The position numbers were made by a program, and so were the translations under genes. From Vanrija pseudolonga (Eukaryota > Basidiomycota > Tremellomycetes > Trichosporonales > Trichosporonaceae), in contig NC_085850.1 of assembly GCF_020906515.1 (NCBI RefSeq), positions 1,550,001 to 1,614,000 of the forward strand: a DNA stretch of 64,000 bases, written 5' to 3'. The notes under the pieces are model-generated. The model saw only the letters and a program-made list of their open reading frames with translations. It ran no database searches and was not told the origin of the DNA. Of this stretch, positions 43,868 through 52,194 are shown one piece after another. Positions within the stretch are counted from its first letter, which is position 1, and every line of letters begins with the position of its first letter.

Positions 43868-44446
43868 ATGTCCTTCACGTCAAAATCAAGAAGGCCGCCG
43901 TCGGCGCTCATGTCGACGGTGCGCAGGCACCCCTTCATGTTCTTCGGACTCCCCTTCCTGTCCATCGTCGTCGTGTCGAGCTTTGCCCTCAAGACGTTCA
44001 CCCAGACACGGTACGACCTCAACGACCAGAAGGTGCAGGCTGTTTCCAAGGAGGACGAGCTAGGCATGAGCAAGGAGCGCAAGAAGGTGGACATTCGGGA
44101 AGAGTACTACGTGAGTGGTGTGGAGCGGTGTGATGCCGGCGCGCAAAACGGCATGGACGACGGCACCAGCGACGGTCTGCTCAGCCGAACTCGAGACCGC
44201 GGGCTGACGCCGCAGCGCCTGAACGCACCCGCATCCAGCCTCTCGTCCAACGACGAAGCGCTCGCCGCTGTCACCTCTGCGCCTGCACCGCCCAAGAAGA
44301 AGTTCTCCCTCGCGCCGACGTCAAACGACGACTACGAGCCCATCCGTGTGCCTCGGCCGGCTGGCGTGTCCGAGTGGGGAGGCGTGCGCGGTGCCAGTCC
44401 AGACGCACCCATCAAGGGGCAGAGGAAGGAGGACCGGTGGGTGTGA
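43868..44446 (+). CDS. COX16: Cytochrome c oxidase assembly protein COX16
   Basis: Mitochondrial inner-membrane factor for complex IV assembly. Exon 1 (43868-44110) and exon 2 (44216-44446) join in phase over a 105-nt intron to 157 aa. The conserved core is unmistakable: FMFFGLPFLSIVVVSSFAL (one membrane helix, about 23-41), then FTQTRYDLNDQKVQAV, ELGMSKERKKVDIREEYY and the exon-junction RLNA. The C-terminal extension, ending GQRKEDRWV, is Ser/Pro-rich and keeps the EPIRVPRP-type segment seen in fungal Cox16. It is slightly longer than the yeast protein. It shares a promoter region with ima1 and is tail to tail with RPC37 (168 bp apart). Confidence 0.95.
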   Translation: MSFTSKSRRPPSALMSTVRRHPFMFFGLPFLSIVVVSSFALKTFTQTRYDLNDQKVQAVSKEDELGMSKERKKVDIREEYYVSGVERCDAGAQNGMDDGTSDGLLSRTRDRGLTPQRLNAPASSLSSNDEALAAVTSAPAPPKKKFSLAPTSNDDYEPIRVPRPAGVSEWGGVRGASPDAPIKGQRKEDRWV

Positions 44447-44614
44447 GAGCAAGGATGGAGGGGAGGGTATGCCGGGAGAGGCGACGAGAGAAGGAGAGGA
44501 GCGAGGATCCACGCAGCACAATACAGAACACTACAACCAGCATATGCATCTGCTCAACTCTGACCCTAAAAACATATGCGTACATGCGTCTACCCGCGTC
44601 TATAACAATGCCTA

Positions 44615-45747
44615 CTACTCGCGGTTTAGGAAGTCGAGGCCGCGCGACTTGCACTCGAGCATCTCGCGCCTGTCCTCTGGGAGGAGGAGCTGCTCGAGGC
44701 TCTCAATGACCTTCTCGTCCTCGGCGCCCTCGTGGAACTCGTAAGGGACCCACTTGTCCTCCTCTTCGCGCTGCTGCGTCGACCACATCTTGTTGCGGAA
44801 GTCCTTGAGCGAGCCTGACCCATCGTTCTTCTCCTCGTCCTGGGGCGTCAGCGTCATTGCTCGCTTCATGCCACGAGCACTCACGATACTCTTGGGCTGG
44901 GGCTCACGCCGCGCTGCAGCCTTCTTCTTCTCCTCGTCGTCCTCACGCCTCACGGTGCCGCCACGGTTGCGGATGTCGTGGTCGTCGAAGTAGTTGAGCG
45001 CAGTGCGGAACTGGCTCACACGGCTCACGGGATGGAGGTGCAGCGCGCCTGATCGTCGTCAGCACCGGCCCTCGCACGCACGCCAAACTCACCATCATGG
45101 ATGATACCAGAAAAGTACGTCGCCGCAGAAGACACGGGGACAGCTTCGGAGCGGAGACGCATCTTGTCACCCCACTTGGGCTCCTTGTCCTTCTTGGCCC
45201 GCCTCTCACGTTCCTCGGGACGGCGGTATCCACCGTCGACTTCAGCGTGGCCGTTGGCAACGTCGGGCACAAAGTCGAGCTCCTTGGCGCGTTCCTCGCG
45301 CCAGACCTTGGGGTCGGCGTCGACGGGGATCTCGATCTCGACGCGCCCAACACCCTCCTTCATCCGCGCCGTGATGCGCTTGCCGCGATCCGCCGCCCAC
45401 TGGGGCACCGACAGCGAGCGGTGCTGCAGGGGGTACTGGAACATCTGGAGGGCGGGGTTGATCGCGGTCGAGAGGTAGACGGGCAGGCGGGCAACGATCT
45501 CGTCCTCCTCGGCGTCGTCCATGTCCAGGTCGGGCGGGAATGGGCGGCTCTGCAGGTCGGGTAACACGGGCGACCCGGGCCGCGGATCCCGTCTCGGCGG
45601 CACGTACATGCTCGACGGGCCTGGCGCGTCGCGAGCGCCGGCGTCGGCCTCGGCGGGGATCGTGTCGCCGCCGTACTCGCTCCCCTCGGGGGACTCGAGG
45701 ATCGAGTCGGCGACCTCTGTGAATTCTCCGCGCGCGACTCGGGACAT
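44615..45747 (-). CDS. RPC37: RNA polymerase III subunit Rpc37 (POLR3E, Sin-like domain)
   Basis: Pol III-specific subunit that pairs with Rpc53 in initiation and termination, nuclear. Exons 45747-45093 and 45048-44615 join in phase across a 44-nt intron to 362 aa. Family landmarks in order: acidic DMDDAEEDEIVARLPVYLS, ALQMFQYPLQHRSLS, GRVEIEIPVDADPKVW, LRSEAVPVSSAATYFSGII, and, across the intron, HDGALHLHPVSRVSQFRTAL then NYFDDHD. The C-terminal half is charged and ends LEQLLLPEDRREMLEC. A longer in-frame extension to 45921 precedes ATG 45747; the chosen start opens MSRVARGEFTEVADSILE. Confidence 0.9.
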
Positions 45748-46413
45748 GGCGGGGGAGGTGAGGTTGGAGTCGAGAGGATGCGGATCAAAGTTGTCAACGA
45801 GTTGAGTGACGACAGAAGTGGAGGACGGCTCAAAGATTTCTCGACAGTGGAGGTTGGCCAAACATAACATTTTCATTTGAAACGGGCAATTAGCGGAAGA
45901 ATAATTCATTAGAGATGGCATCCTAATACCTGGCAGTCACGTGACGTTCCAAGTGACTTGATGAGAGTTGAGATGTTGACCGCCTGTGAGAGCAGATGCA
46001 TGCAGATGTGTCGTGGTGGTGTACACAGTGGTAAGTAGTCTTATCTCTGGGTTTGCTTCTGCCTCCAAATCCGAGAGCAGCCCCCGTAGGGTTGTATGGG
46101 ACAGTTTAGCAGCACCATTGTCTTGTGGCGGTGGCGGCGGTGGACACCCCCTATCTCAGCCGAAGTGAGCGGATCGTCATATCCTCGGGTTACAGTATCC
46201 ACGGTTACGCACATCTGCACGAGAATGGGCGTGAGGGCGTATGGGATGTAAAATGTACATGACTCGAGGAGATGAGCTCACCAGGGCGGCGGTGGGCGGT
46301 GGGACGACGTCGGCGAGAATCGCGACTCACGCGCCACCTCAGCACTATAGGCATCCAGCATAAGTAAGAGACGTTCTCAGGCGCTCCTTCTCACACTAGC
46401 AGCCCAAAACAAC
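45748..46413. other. Intergenic between divergent genes
   Basis: Promoter region of RPC37 and of the small + strand gene at 46414. A CTTATC (GATA-type) site lies near 46038 and a CAGCATAAGTAAG stretch near 46358. No gene seen. Confidence 0.5.
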
Positions 46414-46803
46414 ATGACAGAAGCCCTCCGCACCGTCACCTCGGCTCTGACGACCACGCTCACGACCCTCCTCGCGCCAATCTGGGCCGACACAACCACC
46501 CACACCATTACCGACAGGCGCGCAGGCAGCGGTCTCGACCTGTGGCTACATTCCGACGCGCCGCGCTTCTACACCCACGCCATCAACGAACGCCAGTTTG
46601 TCTGCCGCCGTCTCGAGGCACATTGCGTCTGCTGCACCACCGACGGTGAAGCAGGAGAGGACAAGGAGCTGTGCTGTGTCGGCCCGGGACACTGCGCGCC
46701 CGATCTTGCAGGCGACTGTGCGGTCGTCGGCCGCGCCACGAGGCCAGGTTCGTTCGTTCGAGCGCGCGACCCTTATCTCTCGCTGACAGCAAGCAGCCGG
46801 TGA
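46414..46803 (+). CDS. Small cysteine-rich hypothetical protein
   Basis: A 129-aa frame from an ATG in good context (AACAACATGACAG). The N terminus is Thr/Leu-rich (LTTTLTTLLAPIWA). Eight cysteines cluster within residues 64-102, as CRRLEAHCVCC, ELCCVGPGHC and GDC. The spacing does not match the hydrophobin pattern. Possible secreted or metal-binding small protein; the signal peptide is doubtful. A hidden 3' intron near 46743-46785 cannot be excluded. It opens a run of lineage-specific + strand genes. Confidence 0.4.
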   Translation: MTEALRTVTSALTTTLTTLLAPIWADTTTHTITDRRAGSGLDLWLHSDAPRFYTHAINERQFVCRRLEAHCVCCTTDGEAGEDKELCCVGPGHCAPDLAGDCAVVGRATRPGSFVRARDPYLSLTASSR

Positions 46804-47327
46804 CCCCGAACCTGGCAGCGCCAAGGAGCGCACATAGCCTGCACGTGCGGCCTCCCAGACGAGCACGTGCCTGCGGGCCGAAGACTGTAGAATCTGTTGT
46901 AATATGCACATTGTTCCGCATGGTGATGAGCCGGCCAGCCGGAGCAGCACGCAGGGGTGCATCTGCCGTCTGCCCTGTGACCGATCTCGGTGGAGACCAG
47001 CATTTGTCGAGCGGCAGCGGCGCCAGGCCGCCGCGCCGAGCGGGCGATCAAAAGCGGGGTGCTCGGGCGCCACCGGTGTGGCGCGCATGTGGCGTCGCCA
47101 AGTCCATGTCCGCCCGCCCCGGGCGTGTCCGACACTGTGTGTGTGTGTGAACAATCCGTCAACGACGGCGCCCGACAATGCACGCACACGCACACGCAAA
47201 CGTTCGTCAGGCGGTGTACTCGGCGAGCGGACCCGCACGGGCGCTGCGAGCCCGCGCGCGCCCGGTATGCCGCTGACGATCCTGTCCTGTCCTGCCCCTT
47301 CTTGTCGGGCAACTACTTATCACCACG
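46804..47327. other. Intergenic, no gene seen
   Basis: Contains a GT run at 47137-47148 and CACACG repeats near 47180-47195. Open frames on both strands are low complexity. Confidence 0.5.
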
Positions 47328-48284
47328 ATGCTGTACGCCGCCGGGGCTGCTCTTGCCAAGCGCGAACGACACGCACACTACTCATACAGATACGCCTCTG
47401 TTGACGATTACGCCGACGACAACAACGAAGAGACCGACATGACTGGAATTGGTAGGTGGATGGCCGTGGCGTGGGCTGACAACACAGAACAACCACCCGC
47501 TGCTGTTGAGGAGACCTCGGTACCCGCACCCGCACCAGCACCAGCACCAGCACCTGCTGTGCCCGACATTCCCAAGGAGTGGGTCGCGCAGATTGAGCGC
47601 TCTGCGCGGGCCTCGGTATCTGCCGAGGCGGAGCAAGCGCGTGCAGAGGCCCAGGCAGCTGCTGCGTCCACCAGCGCTGCGGCCGTTGCCGACGCTGCCC
47701 CCCTTGCGGCTGCTGTCAACAGCATCCCCGTCACGCCCACCTCTCCCCTCGACCCGCCCGTCTCGTGGGGGGCCCAGCTGCGGGCCGTCGCCACCCACAC
47801 GCCGTACGACGTGACTGCCGACCCGGCCGACATCGCCGCGAGCATCACCGGCATCTCGCCCTCTGGGCCGACCGCCATCCCTGAGCCCGAGAGCCTACAC
47901 CGTGTCGACAGTGCCGACCTGCGCCGGCGGCACTCGGAGCACCACCACCACCCGACCGACGCGCCGCACCACCACCACGACCTGCACCACCCGATCCAGG
48001 AGATCAAGTACCACGCCCACGAGGTATACGAGCGCGTCCACCCCGGCGTGGAGCGGGCCGAGGCCGCCGTCGTGCACGGCCTCAAGGAGGCGGGACACAC
48101 GATCGAGGTCGCGCTCGAGAACTCGGCCGGCGTGAGCGGCGTTTGGTTCCCCACCGTGCCCGACGGATTCGAGACCGAGCCTGCGGCTGCTGCTGCAGCT
48201 GCCGAGAAGGCCAAAGCTGAGGCGGCGAAGGCCAAGGCTGAGGCGCGCGCAGCCGTCAAGGCGGTCCACGACGAGGGCAACTGA
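47328..48284 (+). CDS. Ala-rich coiled-coil protein with His-rich segment, unknown
   Basis: ATG 47328 opens MLYAAGAALAKRERHAHYS. A 36-nt intron (47452-47487, GTAGGT to ACACAG) keeps frame either way; spliced length is 306 aa. A repeated PAPAPAPAPA hinge is followed by an acidic, Ala-rich helix (EQARAEAQAAAAS), a His-rich patch (HSEHHHHPTD, HHHHDLHH), an amphipathic stretch (EVYERVHPGVERAEAAVV, HTIEVALENSAG), and a C-terminal Ala/Lys/Glu helix (EKAKAEAAKAKAEARAAV). The composition recalls stress-related or membrane-surface helical proteins (LEA-, perilipin- or apolipoprotein-like), but no family is identified. First of three neighbouring proteins of similar style on the same strand. Confidence 0.65.
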   Translation: MLYAAGAALAKRERHAHYSYRYASVDDYADDNNEETDMTGIGRWMAVAWADNTEQPPAAVEETSVPAPAPAPAPAPAVPDIPKEWVAQIERSARASVSAEAEQARAEAQAAAASTSAAAVADAAPLAAAVNSIPVTPTSPLDPPVSWGAQLRAVATHTPYDVTADPADIAASITGISPSGPTAIPEPESLHRVDSADLRRRHSEHHHHPTDAPHHHHDLHHPIQEIKYHAHEVYERVHPGVERAEAAVVHGLKEAGHTIEVALENSAGVSGVWFPTVPDGFETEPAAAAAAAEKAKAEAAKAKAEARAAVKAVHDEGN

Positions 48285-48930
48285 GGGCGCTGTGCCTGCT
48301 GCGTCATGTCGTTGTTAACGCTGGCTTCTAGACTGTTCGAGTTGTTCGTATACATGTACTGTTATGACATGGGCTGTGGTGACGAGGTGTTGTGACGGAG
48401 GTGGGCTGTGGGCTGTGGGCTATGGGCTGTGGAGTTGTGACGAGGTGACCTGACGGAGGTAGGTGGACGTGACTCGTGCCGCGGCGTACACAAGCTGCAC
48501 CGATCGCCGGCGCTGCATTCCGCCGCTGCGTCCCATTCCGCCAGCGTACCCCGCGGCCCCGCCGAGGAACAGCAGCAGTAGCCGAGATAAGGCGGTGGGC
48601 AGCGCAGCGGGCTGAGGCGACGCAGTCGCGGCCCGGTCGATGGAGCGGGCCAGCCGGGGCTCAGCGGGCTTATCTCGGCCAGGCCTGGCTACGTGGGCTG
48701 TGGGGGAGGGAGCATGCAGCGGCATAACGTACCACATGCACCAGGCGACCACATGCATCTAGCTATGCAGTGCATGCAGTGAGTGGCAAGCAAAGCTCGC
48801 CAGCTACTTAACCCAGCGTGTCCATCCGCCGGGACTGCACGCATCTGCTCCACGCCAGAAGCAAAGGCAGGTTGTCACCACCACGACGCTCCGCCACGAC
48901 TGACATCTCATCAGACCAAAGCCAACGACA
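48285..48930. other. Intergenic with short direct repeats
   Basis: An imperfect direct repeat of about 35-40 bp begins at 48371 and 48424 (GGGCTGTGG ... GTGACGAGG ... TGACGGAGGT), with GGGCTGTG units between. A perfect inverted GATA-type repeat follows (listed separately). Probably the promoter of the gene at 48931. Confidence 0.6.
48581..48679. promoter_or_regulatory. Inverted GATA-type repeat
   Basis: GCCGAGATAAG at 48581-48591 is matched perfectly in inverse by CTTATCTCGGC at 48669-48679, about 77 bp apart, upstream of the gene at 48931. Each arm contains AGATAAG, the core bound by GATA factors. Factor and function are inferred. Confidence 0.45.
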
Positions 48931-49557
48931 ATGTCCAACCGCATGCCCGCTACCGCCAACCAGGCCACCAACACGCGCGCACACGGCGCCCAGCCGGCGG
49001 CAATGAACACGAAGCACGACAACGCGCCGGGGTTCGAGGCCGAGCGGAACCGGACCCGCCGGTTCTCGGAGCACAGCGACTCGTCCGACCCGGGCTGCCT
49101 GGAGCGCGGGGGCGCGACCACGGCCGGCGTGGACCGCAGCGCCAAGTCGCAGCTGTCGCATGACTTTGACAACCTCATGTCCGACCTCGGGTGGCACATC
49201 GAGCGCGCGGGCACGAGCCTCAACGACAGCTGGAACTCTGCGCTCGACGAGTCGCATGCCGCGCTGCCCGACCTCAGGAAGCACTGGGACGCGCTGTGCG
49301 CCAAAGTTGGATCACAGTTTGAGAGCCTCGGAAGCTGGGGCGACGGCGGTGGCGCCGGTCAGCACCACGCCGACGACGCGGTAACGCACAGCAACGAGGC
49401 GGTCGAGGCCGTGCGCGTGCAGGGCGGCATACAGCAGCCCGTTGCGGGCGGGCACGCCGCGCGCCAGCACCACGCGACCATGCCGGAGCAGCAGGGCGCC
49501 GAGGCTACGGCACAGCGCATGCCGGCGGCGCAGAGCAGCACCCGGCGTCTCGTGTAG
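48931..49557 (+). CDS. Hypothetical protein, lineage-specific
   Basis: Intronless 208 aa from ATG 48931. The N-terminal third is polar and disordered. A central helical, amphipathic part (HDFDNLMSDLGWHIERAG, then SWNSALDESHAALPDLRKHW and AKVGSQFESLGSW) precedes a Gly/Gln/His-rich tail ending AAQSSTRRLV. Not recognised. Its ESHAALPD motif resembles ERSHAALDD in the next gene, hinting at a common origin or shared function in the cluster. Confidence 0.55.
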   Translation: MSNRMPATANQATNTRAHGAQPAAMNTKHDNAPGFEAERNRTRRFSEHSDSSDPGCLERGGATTAGVDRSAKSQLSHDFDNLMSDLGWHIERAGTSLNDSWNSALDESHAALPDLRKHWDALCAKVGSQFESLGSWGDGGGAGQHHADDAVTHSNEAVEAVRVQGGIQQPVAGGHAARQHHATMPEQQGAEATAQRMPAAQSSTRRLV

Positions 49558-49775
49558 GAGTAGTTGTATGAATGCAGTCTGGAGTGCCAGCCATGCCACC
49601 ATAGCCGACTGCCGGCGCCACCCACCGCCTCCGGGGCATGTTTTCCGCGGACGTGGCGGCAGTTCGTTCTCACGCGCGCACGCGTCGCGAGCTCGAGGCG
49701 TCCGCCGGTCAGCGGCAGCGATATGTGCGTGCATGGGAACGGCGGTTGGCGTTGAACTCACCCACTCATAACGCC

Positions 49776-50474
49776 ATGCAGCTCACCGAGACGCCGCCGT
49801 CCACGAGCGCGAGCGCATCAGCCTCGCCGAGCTCGTCGCGCTCGGCCTCCCCGGTCCCCTCGGACCCCCCCTCGCCCCTCCTCCAGCCAACAGGCAACCC
49901 GTTCCCCTCGCTCGACCATCTGCGGTCCTCGCTGCCGTCGTCGCGCGCCGCGTCCCCCTTCCCAGACCTGGACCAGGTGCCAGCAGCAGCGGAGCTCCAC
50001 GGGCCGTTTGAGAACCTCCTCACCGCGGCGGCGGGCAAGCTCGACACGGCGCTCCTGTACGCCTCGGAGCGCTCGCACGCGGCGCTCGACGACGCGAGCC
50101 ACCGCGCCGAGAATGCGCCCGCGCTGCGCGGCCGCACCGAGGCGACGAGCGCCGTCATCTCCGGCGTTGGGGCGGGGCTCGACGGCGTGTTCGCCGGCGT
50201 GAGCTGGATGCTGGGGGCCGTGCTGGCCGGCGTTGGGCGGGGCATCGACCACGGCCTCGGGCTGGATCGCGTGGTAGACGAGCGCGACAGCCCTGCCGCC
50301 GCCGCGGCGCAGGAAGAGAACGTCATCTTCTCCGCGTACGCTGCCGACCCGGACTCCAACCAGCCGCTCGCGCCGGGCGAGCGCGCCGAGGAGAAGAGGG
50401 AGACGACCAAGGTAAGTGAGCCGCACGCTGCACGGTCGCCGCTGACGCCGACTCAGGCCGCCGACAAGGCATAG
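49776..50474 (+). CDS. Hypothetical protein with Gly-rich hydrophobic stretch
   Basis: ATG 49776 opens MQLTETPPSTSASAS. A 45-nt intron (50412-50456, GTAAGT to CTCAG) would give 217 aa ending ETTKAADKA; reading through also ends at 50474. The order is a Ser/Pro-rich N terminus, an amphipathic part (KLDTALLYASERSHAALDD), a Gly/Val/Ala-rich hydrophobic stretch (GVGAGLDGVFAGVSWMLGAV, then LAGVGRGIDHG), and an acidic tail. The hydrophobic stretch could be a membrane hairpin as in lipid-droplet proteins; this is inference. Upstream in-frame starts at 49638 lie in sequence that looks noncoding. Confidence 0.55.
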   Translation: MQLTETPPSTSASASASPSSSRSASPVPSDPPSPLLQPTGNPFPSLDHLRSSLPSSRAASPFPDLDQVPAAAELHGPFENLLTAAAGKLDTALLYASERSHAALDDASHRAENAPALRGRTEATSAVISGVGAGLDGVFAGVSWMLGAVLAGVGRGIDHGLGLDRVVDERDSPAAAAAQEENVIFSAYAADPDSNQPLAPGERAEEKRETTKVSEPHAARSPLTPTQAADKA

Positions 50475-50622
50475 CTGACTCGCGTCCGGGGCCCCCGCAA
50501 ACGTCACCGGCCAAGGCCGTCACGACCATGTGCAGCACCAGTAGTTTCCTTCGTCGCGCCATATCACCTGCCCGCCTTTTATTCCATGCATAGGCAATGT
50601 ACTTTTCTCCTCCACCATCACC

Positions 50623-52139
50623 ATGCTGCTGGGACCGCTGCTCGTCCTGGCTATCGGCGCGGCCGCTGCCGCCGCTGACCCACAGGCAAAGTACCGCCCC
50701 CTCCCCTCCCTCCGGGAGCAGGACGCCCTCGAGCGCAGCTGGGTCAAGGCGCGGCACGCGTTCGTGCCCAGCGTGCTGAAGAAGCAGTACGTCGGCGTGT
50801 GGCGGCGGCGTCTGCCCCGTCTGCTCAGGCTCGGCCTGCACCCACTGACATCGCAGCGGCTACGATGCCTGGCTCCTCTCGATGCGCGAGTACGGCGAAG
50901 ACCCCGCGTTCCGCGCGCTGGTCCCCACGACGACGGTGTTCTCGTCGCGCCGCCGCACGACGCTGCTGTTCCACACCGACGCGTCGCTCCCGAACCCGAT
51001 AACCTGGATCGACAACACGCCGGGCGTGTGGTCGAACCTCAACGCAACGCTGTACGCGCTCGACCCGGCGCGCATCGCAGTCAACATCGACCAGCACGTG
51101 GCCTTCGCGGACGGCCTGAGCGCCGGCGAGCGCGACGCGCTCCACGCCAACCTGGACGCGCGGTACGCTGTGCGGCTGGAACCGAGCCGCGAGATCCCCG
51201 TCGAGGTCGTCGCTGCGCGCGTCGGCGGCGCGGCCCAGCTCGCCGAGTACCGCCGCCTGCAGGAAAACGTGTGGGCCATGGTGGCTGAGGGCTTCTCTTC
51301 GCACCGCGTTCGCGTGGGCGAGACGACGCCGGCCGACCTCGAGTGGTGGTTCCGCGACCGGATGCAGAACCTCGGCGTCACGACGTGGTTCCAGCCCAGC
51401 GTTAGCATCATCCGCAAGGACGGGACCGGCGACGTCGTGAGCCCCGGCGACGTGCTGCACGTCGATATCGGCATCACGGCCATGGGCATGAACACGGACA
51501 CGCAGCACCTCGGCTACGTGCTGCGCGCGAACGAGACCGCGCCCCCCGCTGGCCTCGTGCAGGGACTGCACAACGCCAACCGCCTGCAGGACTTTGTGCG
51601 CGAGGAGATGGTGCCCGGGCGCACGGGGGACGAGGTCTTCTTCGCCACCAAGAAGCGCATGGCGGACGCAGGGCTCAACGGCACGATTTACTCGCACCCC
51701 ATTGGCGACTATGGCCACTCGGCTGGCGCGATCATCGGCATGAGCGACATCCAGGGCGGTGAGTGGGGTAGTGGCGCGGCGGGGGGGGGGAGGGGTGGGA
51801 AGGTGCCACTGACACGCACACACAGCCGTCCCTCACCTCGGCAGCAACAAGGTGCTCGAGAACTACTGGACTAGCGTCGAGCTCGCTGGCGAGACGTACG
51901 TGCCCGAGTGGGGCCGCGTGGTCAAGGTGAGCAGTACCGTGGTAGTCAGCGGGTCGCGACGCTCACCCCTGCCCCAGTTCCCGCTCGAGGAAGACGTCTA
52001 CTGGAACGCCGACACCCGCACGTTCGAGTTCGTCTTTGGCCAGCAGACCCAGTTCCACCTCGTCCAGCCGGCCCGCGGCGGCCTCGGCTACCTCGCGGCC
52101 AAGCTCGGCGTCGCCGCCCTCTGGTCTCAGGCCAAGTAG
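50623..52139 (+). CDS. Secreted M24 metallopeptidase (Xaa-Pro aminopeptidase-like)
   Basis: Exons 50623-50786, 50857-51758, 51826-51926 and 51978-52139 join in phase to 442 aa. A signal peptide is clear (MLLGPLLVLAIGAAAAA). The N-terminal half matches the creatinase-like domain (TWIDNTPGVWSNLNATLYAL). The C-terminal pita-bread fold keeps the ligand pattern: LHVDIGITAMGMNTDTQ (Asp...Asp), YSHPIGDYGHSAG (His), SVELAGETYVPEWG (Glu) and PLEEDVYW (Glu). The likely reaction is removal of an N-terminal residue before proline, or a related dipeptide cleavage, with two metal ions, outside the cell or in the secretory route. Sequence around the active site is closer to the bacterial-type HPIGxxGHxAG group than to cytosolic aminopeptidase P. 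Confidence 0.88.
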
Positions 52140-52194
52140 CCCCTACAACTTTGCAGCAGTAAAACAGATGCAACAGCAAGAGAAAGCTACAAAA

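Noticed and set aside
47408-48355. 315-aa minus-strand open frame
   Set aside because: Antisense shadow of the Ala-rich + strand gene; no start context or domain.
50825-51823. 332-aa minus-strand open frame
   Set aside because: Antisense to the M24 peptidase exon, whose active-site motifs and splice phases are clear.
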